DNA of 17,096 nucleotides from an uncultured Bdellovibrio sp. (GTDB lineage Bacteria; Bdellovibrionota; Bdellovibrionia; Bdellovibrionales; Bdellovibrionaceae). Below are positions 1 through 8,150 of the stretch, piece after piece. Both the position numbers and the translations under genes were made by a program. Under the pieces are notes generated by a model. It ran no database searches, was not told the DNA's origin, and saw nothing but the letters and a program-made list of their open reading frames with translations. Each line of letters starts with the position of its first letter. Position 1 is the first letter of the stretch. The stretch covers positions 1 through 17,096 of the forward strand of contig CAMLMF010000012.1 in assembly GCA_946480995.1 (NCBI GenBank), read 5' to 3'.

Positions 1-372
1 TTGGATAAGCAAGTGATCATGGCACGCGGTATGTTGTTACAAGCAATGGTATTCTTTAGCGCCGCTCAACCGGCTCTTGAAAAGGTGCCAATGAAAGATC
101 TTGGACAGCTATTTGCCAAACTGAATGAGGTAAAACAGGCCAACGATCAATTAGCTAGCTTGGACTTCCTTGCATTAGCACAAGAGGTTGTCGTGGAAGC
201 TGTTGAGCCGAACATCATTAAGCTGAATGACGGTAAACAAGCACCAGGTTCAGCTTTGATGATGCTGATGATGACTCCAAACCAGGTGACGAGTACGCAT
301 GAAAACTTGATGTACTCTATCGAAGATCTTGCTCGTTACACGCGCATCATCAATCCAGAGTACTTTGAATAA
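1..372 (+). CDS. Hypothetical protein, probably 5'-truncated by the window edge
   Basis: I do not recognise this protein. The frame is open from base 1, where the first codon is TTG; it may be a real start or just a leucine inside a longer gene, so up to 123 residues are visible. An internal ATG at base 19 has no clear Shine-Dalgarno sequence before it. The visible chain is mostly helical in appearance, with a methionine-rich stretch around residues 86-91, and has no signal peptide, membrane segment or catalytic motif that I can identify. It ends at TAA 370-372 and is followed directly by an intrinsic terminator, which supports it as a genuine 3' end. It converges on the PilZ gene. The coding call is fairly safe; the function is unknown. 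Confidence 0.6.
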   Translation: MDKQVIMARGMLLQAMVFFSAAQPALEKVPMKDLGQLFAKLNEVKQANDQLASLDFLALAQEVVVEAVEPNIIKLNDGKQAPGSALMMLMMTPNQVTSTHENLMYSIEDLARYTRIINPEYFE

Positions 373-386
373 TTAGGTCTCTCCGT

Positions 387-425
387 GTGCGGGTCCACTC
401 TCTCTCCGGGCCCGCACATTTTTTT
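387..425 (+). terminator. Rho-independent terminator after the first gene
   Basis: A 10-bp stem (387-396 GTGCGGGTCC pairing with 408-417 GGGCCCGCAC, one G-T wobble) has an 11-nt pyrimidine-rich loop and is followed by an A and seven T residues (419-425). It lies 14 nt after the stop of the rightward gene. The T tract reaches the stop codon of the convergent PilZ gene. On the minus strand the hairpin is not followed by a T run, so it looks one-directional. Confidence 0.9.
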
Positions 426-1218
426 AGGTTCTGCCCTTCGGGAACAAACCTTCTCCGCTAACAAAAAGCTTCTTCAACCAGACTGCGAAACTGTCGTCAG
501 GCCCTGGTAATCTTTCGACCACAATCAGATTTTTCTTATGCAGGTTATCCACGACCGAGCGCACCTGTTTTTGAGTTTCCGCCGAATGCTCGAAACGCAC
601 ACCGTATCCCAACTGACCTTGACGATCACTGCGATACAGAACAACTCCAGGAATTCGCGCCTCGTGACCTTCAAAGTTCCAGGCGATTTGAACCTTGTCA
701 CCTTCCTGTAAACTGGCCTGCGTCTTTAAGAAAACACCACCTTGGGAAAGGTTCGTGATAAAAGCTTTTTGTTCGTTTACGGATCCATCGTTATTAAAAT
801 TATATCGAGGCGCAGCTTCCCACCAGCGTAAACGCGGATCGAAGTAAACACTTTGCACCGATGGAACCACAAAATAGGCAACAACCAAAACGTCGATGAC
901 CACGATCGCGACTAAAACCACTAAAGAGCTCAAGTTCATGCTAGTCCAATAGCTGTAAATATTCGAAAGGAAGATAATCCCAACGCAGGCCCAATAAGCC
1001 CAGTAGCTCCAACGACGACAAATATAAATAAATAGGCCCGCCAAAATCGGCAAGACAAGATAAATGAACAAAAGGTGCTTGGGTAAAACCTCAAACCAAT
1101 AATGCCACTGCTGTGCCAAGGTGCGATTTTTTAAAGATGCATTTAATAATAAATTACCAAATGGTGCGACAATATGAAGCAAAGCAAGGATGACAAGAGA
1201 CCACGGTTTTCTTTTCAT
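424..1218 (-). CDS. Membrane-anchored PilZ-domain protein
   Basis: Likely a cyclic-di-GMP-responsive membrane protein of 264 residues. Numbering from the ATG at 1218, four hydrophobic segments cover about residues 6-26, 49-68, 72-91 and 96-121. A C-terminal cytoplasmic domain from about 128 has the PilZ signature NLSQGG (156-161), matching (D/N)xSxxG, followed by alternating beta-strand-like sequence. The other PilZ half-motif, RxxxR, is not intact: arginines occur around 129-138 (RLRWWEAAPR) with the wrong spacing, so ligand binding is uncertain. A TTG at 1224 would add two residues, but ATG is preferred; neither has a strong Shine-Dalgarno sequence. The gene begins 27 nt after addA and probably closes the leftward operon. 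The PilZ assignment is fairly sure; a partner or process is not visible. Confidence 0.8.
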   Translation of the reverse strand: MKRKPWSLVILALLHIVAPFGNLLLNASLKNRTLAQQWHYWFEVLPKHLLFIYLVLPILAGLFIYICRRWSYWAYWACVGIIFLSNIYSYWTSMNLSSLVVLVAIVVIDVLVVAYFVVPSVQSVYFDPRLRWWEAAPRYNFNNDGSVNEQKAFITNLSQGGVFLKTQASLQEGDKVQIAWNFEGHEARIPGVVLYRSDRQGQLGYGVRFEHSAETQKQVRSVVDNLHKKNLIVVERLPGPDDSFAVWLKKLFVSGEGLFPKGRT

Positions 1219-1245
1219 ACTCAAAGGATAAGAAAGCCCCGATCC

Positions 1246-4200
1246 TTAGACAAGTAAAAACTCGTTCAAACGCTTTTCCATTTTCGCTGTCATATCCGCG
1301 ATGTTGCGGACAGTTTCTATCTTTACAATTTCATCGAGTGGATAAACCACGGCAAGCTTCACTTGCTGAGCATCCTTAAGATATCCCATGCGCTGTAATG
1401 CCCAAGCATAGGCTTCTAACTGTTTGAACGCCACTTGTGAATATTTCTGTGACCCCGTCTTATAGTCGACAACCCACGCAGTGTCGTCGACCACGCCCCA
1501 CAAGTCGATCTGTCCTTGCATCAAAGAATCCTGATAAGTCAGGGCAAAACCCCACTCCGCGTGCCCCTGCTGAATGATTTGCATCAAAGGCAACTCTGTC
1601 GTCTTAGTCAAAAACTCTAAGGGCTTCCAAAATTCTTCGTCGGAAATTTTAAGCAGATCTTCCGGGGTCGCGTATTTTAAAGATTCAAAAATACGATGAG
1701 CATTCGTCCCCTGCTGTGCTCTGGCCAATCCCGATGCTAAGGCCGCGGCATCGCTACGCCCAGATCCCGTGCCCACGGCTTCGGGAGCGACTAACTCTGT
1801 GACTGAAATATATTTGCGGCGCTCATCATTCGTCACCGTCTTCCATGGTGCACGCACGGTCTTGTGCTCAAGATCCTGCTCGTGCATTTTAAAAGGACGT
1901 AAATTTTCATTGCGAACTAAATAGGAAAAGTCTGCTTCTTCATGCAGCCCCTCTTCCAGATTTAATGGAGATTGAGCGGCCCAAGATTTTTTGCCGATCT
2001 TTTTATCCCAGATCAGCGTCACCCCAGACTTGGCCCGAGTTAAAGCCACGTATAAAACGCGATTGAACTCTTCAGCTTCCCTTTGGCGCAGCTCTTCGGT
2101 GATTTGTTCGGCCAAAATACTTCCCGCCATGGCCTGAGTTTCTTCGTTTCGCACTTTCAGTGACCAGCGACCATCACTTTCCCGTACACTTAATACCGGC
2201 GCATGACTGCTGCGTGGATCTTGCCCCATGCCCGGCAAAATAACATGTTCAAATTGTAAACCTTTAGAGGCATGCACGGTCATAAAATTCACACGTTTTG
2301 GTTCAATAACCGGTGTTGCATCAGCATCAGAACCGGCTTCATCCGCCGAAAGAGTCTCAAGACTTGCGTCCAAGAAATCTAAAAAGTTAAAACCAGGTCG
2401 ACGCTCTTCTTGTGCGAGTAAGGCAACAACCTTCCATAGATTTGCTTCACGGCGTCCGGTGGCATCGATGCGAGCAGAGTAGTCAATAAAGCCTAAATCA
2501 ATCAACGCTTTCTTAAAAACCCAAGCCAAGCCCATCACTTCGGTTTGCAGCAAAAGACTTTTAAGAATGCGCAAAGGATGTGCCTCGCCTTTTTGATCTA
2601 AGTCCTTTTGCGCTTCTTTCCAGAATGAATGCCGAAAACTGTGGGCATAAGTCGCAATGTCGCTGTCCGGAAGCATGACCCAAGGGGATCTCAGCAAGGC
2701 GACGAAGTTAGCATTGTCATGGGGATTTAATAAAAATTTAAGCAATGACAAGGCGTCAAGGACCTCGCGCCTTTCATAAAAGCCGCTGCCGCTGTGTAAT
2801 TGCAAAGGCACGCCATATTCTTGCGCGACTTTTGCAATGTCCTCTAAAGTTTTGTGGGTTCGCCCTAGAACACAAATCTGTTCAGGACTGACTTGGCTTT
2901 GTAAAAGCTCTTGGATTCTTGCGACCGTTGATAAAACTTCCGCGTCCCCTTCGTCGATTTCACCCTGTTCACACAACAAGACATGCACCACAGGATCCGC
3001 AGGGCCTTTGCGCTCTTTATCAGGTGCTGGAGTCATCGCCGCAAACTTGTCACTTAACTTCGTAAAGTAGTGATTAAAAAATGCCAAAACTTCAGGCGAA
3101 GAACGATAGTTCACCAATTTAATTTGCACGTCCCCGTCTTCAGCCTGAACTTCTTTGACTTTTTCTTGGAACACTTCGGAACGTGCGCCCCTGAAAAGAT
3201 AAATACTCTGCTGCGGGTCCCCAACCACAAAGGCTGGTTTTTCGCCAATCAATTGACGCAAAAGTTCAACCTGAACGGGACTGGTGTCTTGATATTCATC
3301 GACCATCCAGAAATCCCATTCTTGCGAAAATTTCTGGGCTGCTGAGGGATGCTCCTTGGCGATTTTTGCAGATAAGGTTTCCAAATCACTCATCGACAAC
3401 AGGCCATTTTCTAATTTACTGACCAAGAAATCCTGACAGAAGCTTTTCGCCAAAGTTTCAAACAATTCACAGTTCTTTTGATGTTTTTGCCAAAATTCTG
3501 GACGATAGCGGGGTTCTGCCAGCAAGACGTCAATAGCATCGCGCACTTCTTCAAGCTCTTCGTTAAGGCTTAGCGAAAAAGGTGCAGAGGCTTTTCTGAA
3601 AACTGGTTTTGTCGTGAATTCCCAAAAACTTTCAAGACGGGCGAAAAATCCCGCCCAATCTTCGCCAGCAACGGACCACGAAAAGCCTGCCAGACTTGCG
3701 GCATACTCTTGCCACTTGTCGTTGCTTGTTTCTTGCTGGATCTCTAGGGCAATTCTGCGCACCTTGCTGCCGATATCTTGGATTTTTTTGCTGGTTTCTT
3801 TTTCAAAATCTACAAGCGGCATAAAAGTCATTTCCGGAAAAATAATACTTTCAGAAAAATACTTTAACAACGCCCCCTCTAAGACGGGAAAATCATATTC
3901 TTCTAAAAGCTCCTGCAAAGAAGGATTTTCTAAAAGATACTTGCGCATAATCTTGCGCGCGCCTTTACGAATTTCAATCTCGCTCATGATTTTATAGTCA
4001 GGCGTTAAGCCAACAGCCGCACCATAGCGAGATAAGAATAAGCTCAAGACACCGTGAATAGTGGAAATCTGTACTTGGGATTTTGAACTGACAAAATGGA
4101 AAAGATCCTCACGGCCTTCGTCCAAAGCTTTCGCCAACAGGCGTTCTTTCAATTCTTGCGTCGCTTTGCGCGTAAATGTCGTCACTACGATGCGTGGGAA

Positions 4201-4326
4201 TTTGCCATGATCGTTCTTAAAGTCGCTCGCAAACTTTAAAAAAGTCTGCGTTAACGTCGTGGTTTTTCCGGCCCCTGCACCCGCGCGCAGAACCGTGTTC
4301 TTTAATTCAGATGTGGTGCTCGACAT
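1246..4326 (-). CDS. addA: AddA-type UvrD-family helicase with C-terminal RecB nuclease
   Basis: Helicase-nuclease subunit that, with the AddB-like partner just upstream, should unwind and trim double-strand DNA ends for RecA-dependent repair in the cytoplasm. The protein has 1026 residues from ATG 4326. Superfamily 1 motifs are in order: Walker A GAGAGKTT with Lys21, TFTRKA near 50, DEYQD 343-347, GDPQQ 369-373, NYRS 406-409, TVHASKG 683-689 and VLYVALTRAK 757-766. A RecB-type PD-(D/E)XK nuclease follows: His877, GQID with Asp941, DYK with Asp954 and Lys956, and Gln969 in QLEAY. All key residues are present, so both activities should be intact. It is somewhat shorter than typical AddA (about 1200). 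An upstream in-frame GTG at 4338 is possible, but its codons contain the ribosome binding site. The start overlaps addB by 25 nt. RecB is an alternative name, but the nuclease-bearing AddB neighbour favours AddAB. Confidence 0.9.
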   Translation of the reverse strand: MSSTTSELKNTVLRAGAGAGKTTTLTQTFLKFASDFKNDHGKFPRIVVTTFTRKATQELKERLLAKALDEGREDLFHFVSSKSQVQISTIHGVLSLFLSRYGAAVGLTPDYKIMSEIEIRKGARKIMRKYLLENPSLQELLEEYDFPVLEGALLKYFSESIIFPEMTFMPLVDFEKETSKKIQDIGSKVRRIALEIQQETSNDKWQEYAASLAGFSWSVAGEDWAGFFARLESFWEFTTKPVFRKASAPFSLSLNEELEEVRDAIDVLLAEPRYRPEFWQKHQKNCELFETLAKSFCQDFLVSKLENGLLSMSDLETLSAKIAKEHPSAAQKFSQEWDFWMVDEYQDTSPVQVELLRQLIGEKPAFVVGDPQQSIYLFRGARSEVFQEKVKEVQAEDGDVQIKLVNYRSSPEVLAFFNHYFTKLSDKFAAMTPAPDKERKGPADPVVHVLLCEQGEIDEGDAEVLSTVARIQELLQSQVSPEQICVLGRTHKTLEDIAKVAQEYGVPLQLHSGSGFYERREVLDALSLLKFLLNPHDNANFVALLRSPWVMLPDSDIATYAHSFRHSFWKEAQKDLDQKGEAHPLRILKSLLLQTEVMGLAWVFKKALIDLGFIDYSARIDATGRREANLWKVVALLAQEERRPGFNFLDFLDASLETLSADEAGSDADATPVIEPKRVNFMTVHASKGLQFEHVILPGMGQDPRSSHAPVLSVRESDGRWSLKVRNEETQAMAGSILAEQITEELRQREAEEFNRVLYVALTRAKSGVTLIWDKKIGKKSWAAQSPLNLEEGLHEEADFSYLVRNENLRPFKMHEQDLEHKTVRAPWKTVTNDERRKYISVTELVAPEAVGTGSGRSDAAALASGLARAQQGTNAHRIFESLKYATPEDLLKISDEEFWKPLEFLTKTTELPLMQIIQQGHAEWGFALTYQDSLMQGQIDLWGVVDDTAWVVDYKTGSQKYSQVAFKQLEAYAWALQRMGYLKDAQQVKLAVVYPLDEIVKIETVRNIADMTAKMEKRLNEFLLV

Positions 4327-7025
4327 TGGCGCCTCCACTCACAGGTTGTGCATGTTTTAAAGTCGGCCGGTCGGGCTTGGCATTCACCGGCCTTGATGCG
4401 ATCCAAAGTGCCCATCAAGATCGTTGTAAATTCCGTCAAGTATCTTTCCTTGGCTTCTAAGGTCGCATTTTTATCTTTGCGTTTAGCCGCTGGGTACAGG
4501 GAACCTGCCAGATCTTCGATTCTAAATCCTTTGCGCTCGAAATTGCGGAAAACATAATAGAATAAACCAATCACTTCGCCATTGATATTTTCCAACAAGC
4601 CTTTTTCTAAAACCCACATATAAAATAACAACTGCAGCTCGCGGTTCTTTAACCATGAACCATGGGCAGAAATATTCCCCGCAGAGCTTTTGTAATCGAC
4701 CACAACAAAGTGATTGGCGCCGTCGCCATCAATGCGATCGATTTGTCCAGAAATTCTGAAAGCGCCCTCTTTGGCTTCTTTTGAAATCACCTGAGTGTTG
4801 GCGTCGATGTAAAATTCAAACCGCGCTTCACGCCCCAGTGTGCGGGTCTTTTTAAATTCTTCACGCCAACGCTTTTCAAAGTCCAAAAAGCGCAGACCCA
4901 ACTGAATGTGCTTCTTTTTTAAAGGCTGCCACAAGCGCTCGTCAGCAAATAATAATTTCTTTTCCTGCCGAGCCGTCTCAAGAACTTCCGCCAATTGCTC
5001 GGGTGTCCAATCAAAACGCACCGGTTCCACCGTCAATTTTTCAAATAAGGCATGGGCCAACTGTCCCCGCGTGCGATGATCGACATCCAAGTCGACATCT
5101 GGCAAATCTTTCAGTTTGAAATATCTTTGTGCCGCGAAAATGAATGGACACTCTAAAAAGCTTTCGATGCTTGACGCAGAAATACGCGGCAATTCTTTCA
5201 CCGCAATCCTGTCAAAGTCTTCTTTACCTAAATCCTGAGCAATGCGCTTTTCTAAAGATTCTTTGCGACTCGCGATCAGCACGCGCCCACCGACTTCATC
5301 AGAGTGCTGCAGTTCATCCCAGCGAGTTTCTTTGGGCAAAGTCAGCTTTTCGTGCTCGCCATCCAGGCTCATCCAAAAAGTTGCTGGGGACTGTAAAGCC
5401 CCAGAAAGATCCGTGGCCCCAAAGCAGTAAATGTCTTTAGTACTGTCTGCTTCAGCCAACATTCTTAATTCAAACTCCAAATCGCTTTGGTCGGGATTAT
5501 CCAGATAAAAGCCAATGTCTTTGGCTAGCTCAAAATAGTCTTGCCCAGACAATTGAGTTTTATTTTTTCCTCGCAACGCCTCATCCGTCAGACCTAAGAA
5601 AATGCGATATTGTGCCTTTTCACTGTGTGCTGACATCAACTTTGTAACCATCACGCCACGGGGTTGGCCTTTTTCTAAGGTGAACTCTTTCGCGGCGACA
5701 ATACTTTCTAAATAACTAAGCCATTCTTTCCACACTAATTTTGTCGTGCGCGAAGCGTTTTGCAAAAGCTCTCGCAGAACCAACTGAACTATGTCTGTTT
5801 CTGCGGAATTCCAATGCAATAAAGCCTTGGCCACAAATTCATCCCGCGAAAGGAAAGAAGTTAGGTCCATTTGTTCGTGAAAAACTTTGTAAACGATTTC
5901 ATTGCGAGCCAAGTCTTCGCTGACGTACAGACTTTTAAACAAGGATCTAAATTCCTCATAGCGCACATTCTGAGACTCTTCTTTATCGAAAAATGAAATT
6001 TCAAGGTCGGAACTGGAAAGACGTCCGCTCTTAGCGCGCAACAATGCCAACCACCTTGTCACCGACGGCAAGCTTTGCGCTTTATGGGTCACATCCTTTT
6101 GCACAGGGATGCCTTCTTCTTGCAAATAGGCTTGCAGCACTGGCCAATAGGTTTCAATGTCCGGCGCAATCAGGGCGATGGAATCTGCTTTTAAGCCTTG
6201 CTCTAACCACTCTCGCACTTGACCAACACTGTTTTTTATTTCCGCCAGCATTCCAGAAAAACGTAAGACTTCTCGAGATTTTTCTTTGCTTGGCACGATC
6301 TGCAATGTTTCCGTGCTTTGACTTTGCGCTGCGAAGTCTTCATAGGGTTTTAGTAAGAAATGAAAATCTTCTTTCCAAGAGGGATTCGGCGCAAGCACTG
6401 TCACGTCCACGCTGCGAGATAAGATTCTTAGAATCTCTGCCTCTACACGCGAGATCTCTCCGCCTAAGTCGACGACCAAGGGAATATTCCAAACTCGTTC
6501 CAGATCGATAAAATTCTGCAAGTAAGCCGTGATCCAGTCTGCCGTGATCACGCGATGTTCTTGTAAAAGCTTGACCGCACAGAAGCGGGCGCGCAAATAC
6601 CAATCCTTCCAACGATTCATGGACTCGGGATGTTCTTCGAACCACTCATTCAGGCGTGTCGTGCCTTCTGGATGGAAAATCACCGCGGCCATTTGATCAA
6701 TATATGCAAAAACAGTGTCTTCAGCTGATGAGTTCACGCCTAAAACATCGGCGTGTTCGTCCATGATGGTCCTTAACAAAGATTTCGCAAAGGGGTCACT
6801 GACTAAACGCAGCTCTGGATCCAAGCGCTTTAAAAGAATTTTCCACAAGTCACTGGCGCGCAGTACGGACTCATCAACGTATTGTCCATCTCTTTCAAGA
6901 ATTCTTTGTTGTAATTCGAATTTCGTGCGCAGATCCGATACCAGCCACGATTGCTCGCGCGGATTATAACGGGAAAAGATCTCAGGAATCTGAGATCGGC
7001 TGGCGATAGTGATGATCTTTAGCAT
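4302..7025 (-). CDS. addB: AddB-like PD-(D/E)XK nuclease with iron-sulfur cluster motif
   Basis: Second subunit of an AddAB-type end-resection complex, 907 residues. The C-terminal nuclease shows His658, GQID with Asp763, VVVDYK with Asp777 and Lys779, and Gln798. Four cysteines match the AddB iron-sulfur staple: Cys626 before the nuclease core (ECPF), then Cys892, Cys895 and Cys901 at the C-terminus, spaced CX2CX5C as in characterised AddB proteins. The N-terminal half resembles an inactivated helicase fold: I see no Walker A glycine-lysine loop near residues 5-15, where some AddB proteins have one, so this subunit probably does not hydrolyse ATP. It is compact compared with Bacillus AddB (about 1160). 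It starts 6 nt after barrel A without a clear Shine-Dalgarno sequence, suggesting translational coupling, and overlaps addA by 25 nt. The nuclease and partner role are well supported; the exact subfamily is less so. Confidence 0.85.
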   Translation of the reverse strand: MLKIITIASRSQIPEIFSRYNPREQSWLVSDLRTKFELQQRILERDGQYVDESVLRASDLWKILLKRLDPELRLVSDPFAKSLLRTIMDEHADVLGVNSSAEDTVFAYIDQMAAVIFHPEGTTRLNEWFEEHPESMNRWKDWYLRARFCAVKLLQEHRVITADWITAYLQNFIDLERVWNIPLVVDLGGEISRVEAEILRILSRSVDVTVLAPNPSWKEDFHFLLKPYEDFAAQSQSTETLQIVPSKEKSREVLRFSGMLAEIKNSVGQVREWLEQGLKADSIALIAPDIETYWPVLQAYLQEEGIPVQKDVTHKAQSLPSVTRWLALLRAKSGRLSSSDLEISFFDKEESQNVRYEEFRSLFKSLYVSEDLARNEIVYKVFHEQMDLTSFLSRDEFVAKALLHWNSAETDIVQLVLRELLQNASRTTKLVWKEWLSYLESIVAAKEFTLEKGQPRGVMVTKLMSAHSEKAQYRIFLGLTDEALRGKNKTQLSGQDYFELAKDIGFYLDNPDQSDLEFELRMLAEADSTKDIYCFGATDLSGALQSPATFWMSLDGEHEKLTLPKETRWDELQHSDEVGGRVLIASRKESLEKRIAQDLGKEDFDRIAVKELPRISASSIESFLECPFIFAAQRYFKLKDLPDVDLDVDHRTRGQLAHALFEKLTVEPVRFDWTPEQLAEVLETARQEKKLLFADERLWQPLKKKHIQLGLRFLDFEKRWREEFKKTRTLGREARFEFYIDANTQVISKEAKEGAFRISGQIDRIDGDGANHFVVVDYKSSAGNISAHGSWLKNRELQLLFYMWVLEKGLLENINGEVIGLFYYVFRNFERKGFRIEDLAGSLYPAAKRKDKNATLEAKERYLTEFTTILMGTLDRIKAGECQARPADFKTCTTCEWRRQCRAPHLN
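4332..4336 (-). promoter_or_regulatory. Ribosome binding site that sets the addA start
   Basis: GGAGG on the minus strand lies 5 nt before ATG 4326, inside the end of addB. The longer frame would begin with GTG 4338, placing GGAGG within its first codons, so ATG is the better start. Confidence 0.75.
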
Positions 7026-7031
7026 TTCGGA

Positions 7032-8150
7032 TTACCGGCGTTGTTTTAGTTTTCTTCTCTTGCCGTTATTATCCGTGAATTTGAAGTCAGCATCAAAGCT
7101 TAAATCAAAGCCGAGACTCACCATGTAACGAGCGTCACCGGCTTGCCCTGGGTAAAATCCTGTTTCTTCTGTGTAACTGACAGCATCAAGATGGAAAATA
7201 AGGAAATTAATCCCCGCTCCATAACTTAAATAGCCCTGATTGTAACCTGCGCGGACATCAATCAAAGGTAACGAGATCTCAGCCCCTAAATGCAGCTTTT
7301 TACCGATCTCAATATCAGGTTGCATGAGGTGACGCGCTTCCATCCCCACCAGAATATCCAAACCTGGCAAATCCACGCCAAGCCCTGCGCCAAATGTTAA
7401 ATTTTGTTCAATCCGCGGAGGCGCATCATCCCCTGCTGTTTTTTTAAAGGCCGTGCTGCCGACATCTTGCCATACCAGCGCCAAGGTTGGCTTCAAAACC
7501 GGCATTTGCAATTCTGTCATCACTGCCAAATCCATTCCATAGCCCTGACCGCGATTTAAAAAACGATTTCCGATTTCTTGCAGACCACTGACATTGGCAA
7601 TATCGCCGACGCCAAGCTCTTGAATCTGCCCGCCCCAACGATTAACCCGGCGCAAATTCATTCCGATATAAGTGCCTTTATAAATAGGAAACGAACCGCC
7701 TAGATAAACGGCATCGTCATTGCGGAAATAGGTTTCAAATTGTGGAAAGCTTGGATTATGAAGTTCCGCAGACACTTCCGCATCATTCAGATACCCCAAG
7801 GCAAAGTTCGGCAAAGACACCGCGACTTTTCCGTTGGTTTGCACCCATAACTTTTTCCCGTAAAACTTATCTAAAGTACTCGGATCGTCGGGATTAATAT
7901 TCTGAAAATCAGAGATGTTTTCCACCATGTACTTACTCGTACCAATGCCCACGTCAATCAGCTTGATATCCAACAACGGGGAACTGCCCAGACCGGCAGG
8001 ATTAATAAATAAAGAATCAGCGCCTCGTACAAAAGGGATTGCCACGCCCCCCATGCCACGATAGCGGATCGATCGCGTGGAATCACCCAACGACTGAGCG
8101 CGAACCGTGTGCGATATTAAAAATAATGAAAGCAATAACAACCATCTCAT
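7032..8150 (-). CDS. Outer-membrane beta-barrel protein A (PorV/FadL-like family)
   Basis: Probable outer-membrane barrel of 372 residues. A signal peptide is seen at residues 1-18 with cleavage near VRA/QS. The mature start holds the motif RGMGG...FINPAGLGS, typical of OmpP1/FadL-like and PorV/PorQ-like proteins. The C-terminal part (GAEI, RAGYNQGYLSYG, then VSYTEE) parallels barrels B and C. After the last aromatic strand (LGFDLSF) it carries an unusual tail ending in GKRRKLKQRR, whereas B and C end directly in an aromatic residue. The start is ATG 8150, whose A-T-G-A overlaps the TGA of the lipoprotein gene; a longer frame from 8177 would put extra residues before the signal peptide and is unlikely. 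It is followed after 6 nt by addB. Substrate or role is unknown. Confidence 0.75.
   Translation of the reverse strand: MRWLLLLSLFLISHTVRAQSLGDSTRSIRYRGMGGVAIPFVRGADSLFINPAGLGSSPLLDIKLIDVGIGTSKYMVENISDFQNINPDDPSTLDKFYGKKLWVQTNGKVAVSLPNFALGYLNDAEVSAELHNPSFPQFETYFRNDDAVYLGGSFPIYKGTYIGMNLRRVNRWGGQIQELGVGDIANVSGLQEIGNRFLNRGQGYGMDLAVMTELQMPVLKPTLALVWQDVGSTAFKKTAGDDAPPRIEQNLTFGAGLGVDLPGLDILVGMEARHLMQPDIEIGKKLHLGAEISLPLIDVRAGYNQGYLSYGAGINFLIFHLDAVSYTEETGFYPGQAGDARYMVSLGFDLSFDADFKFTDNNGKRRKLKQRR

Noticed and set aside
2228..4000. Several open frames on the plus strand opposite addA, up to 127 codons
   Set aside because: They lie antisense to a long, motif-complete helicase gene, lack ribosome binding sites and have no recognisable protein features; they are shadow frames.
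6044..6645. Open frames of 155 and 101 codons overlapping addB in other frames
   Set aside because: The translations are low in recognisable features and rich in Arg, Leu and Ser as expected from reading a real gene out of frame.
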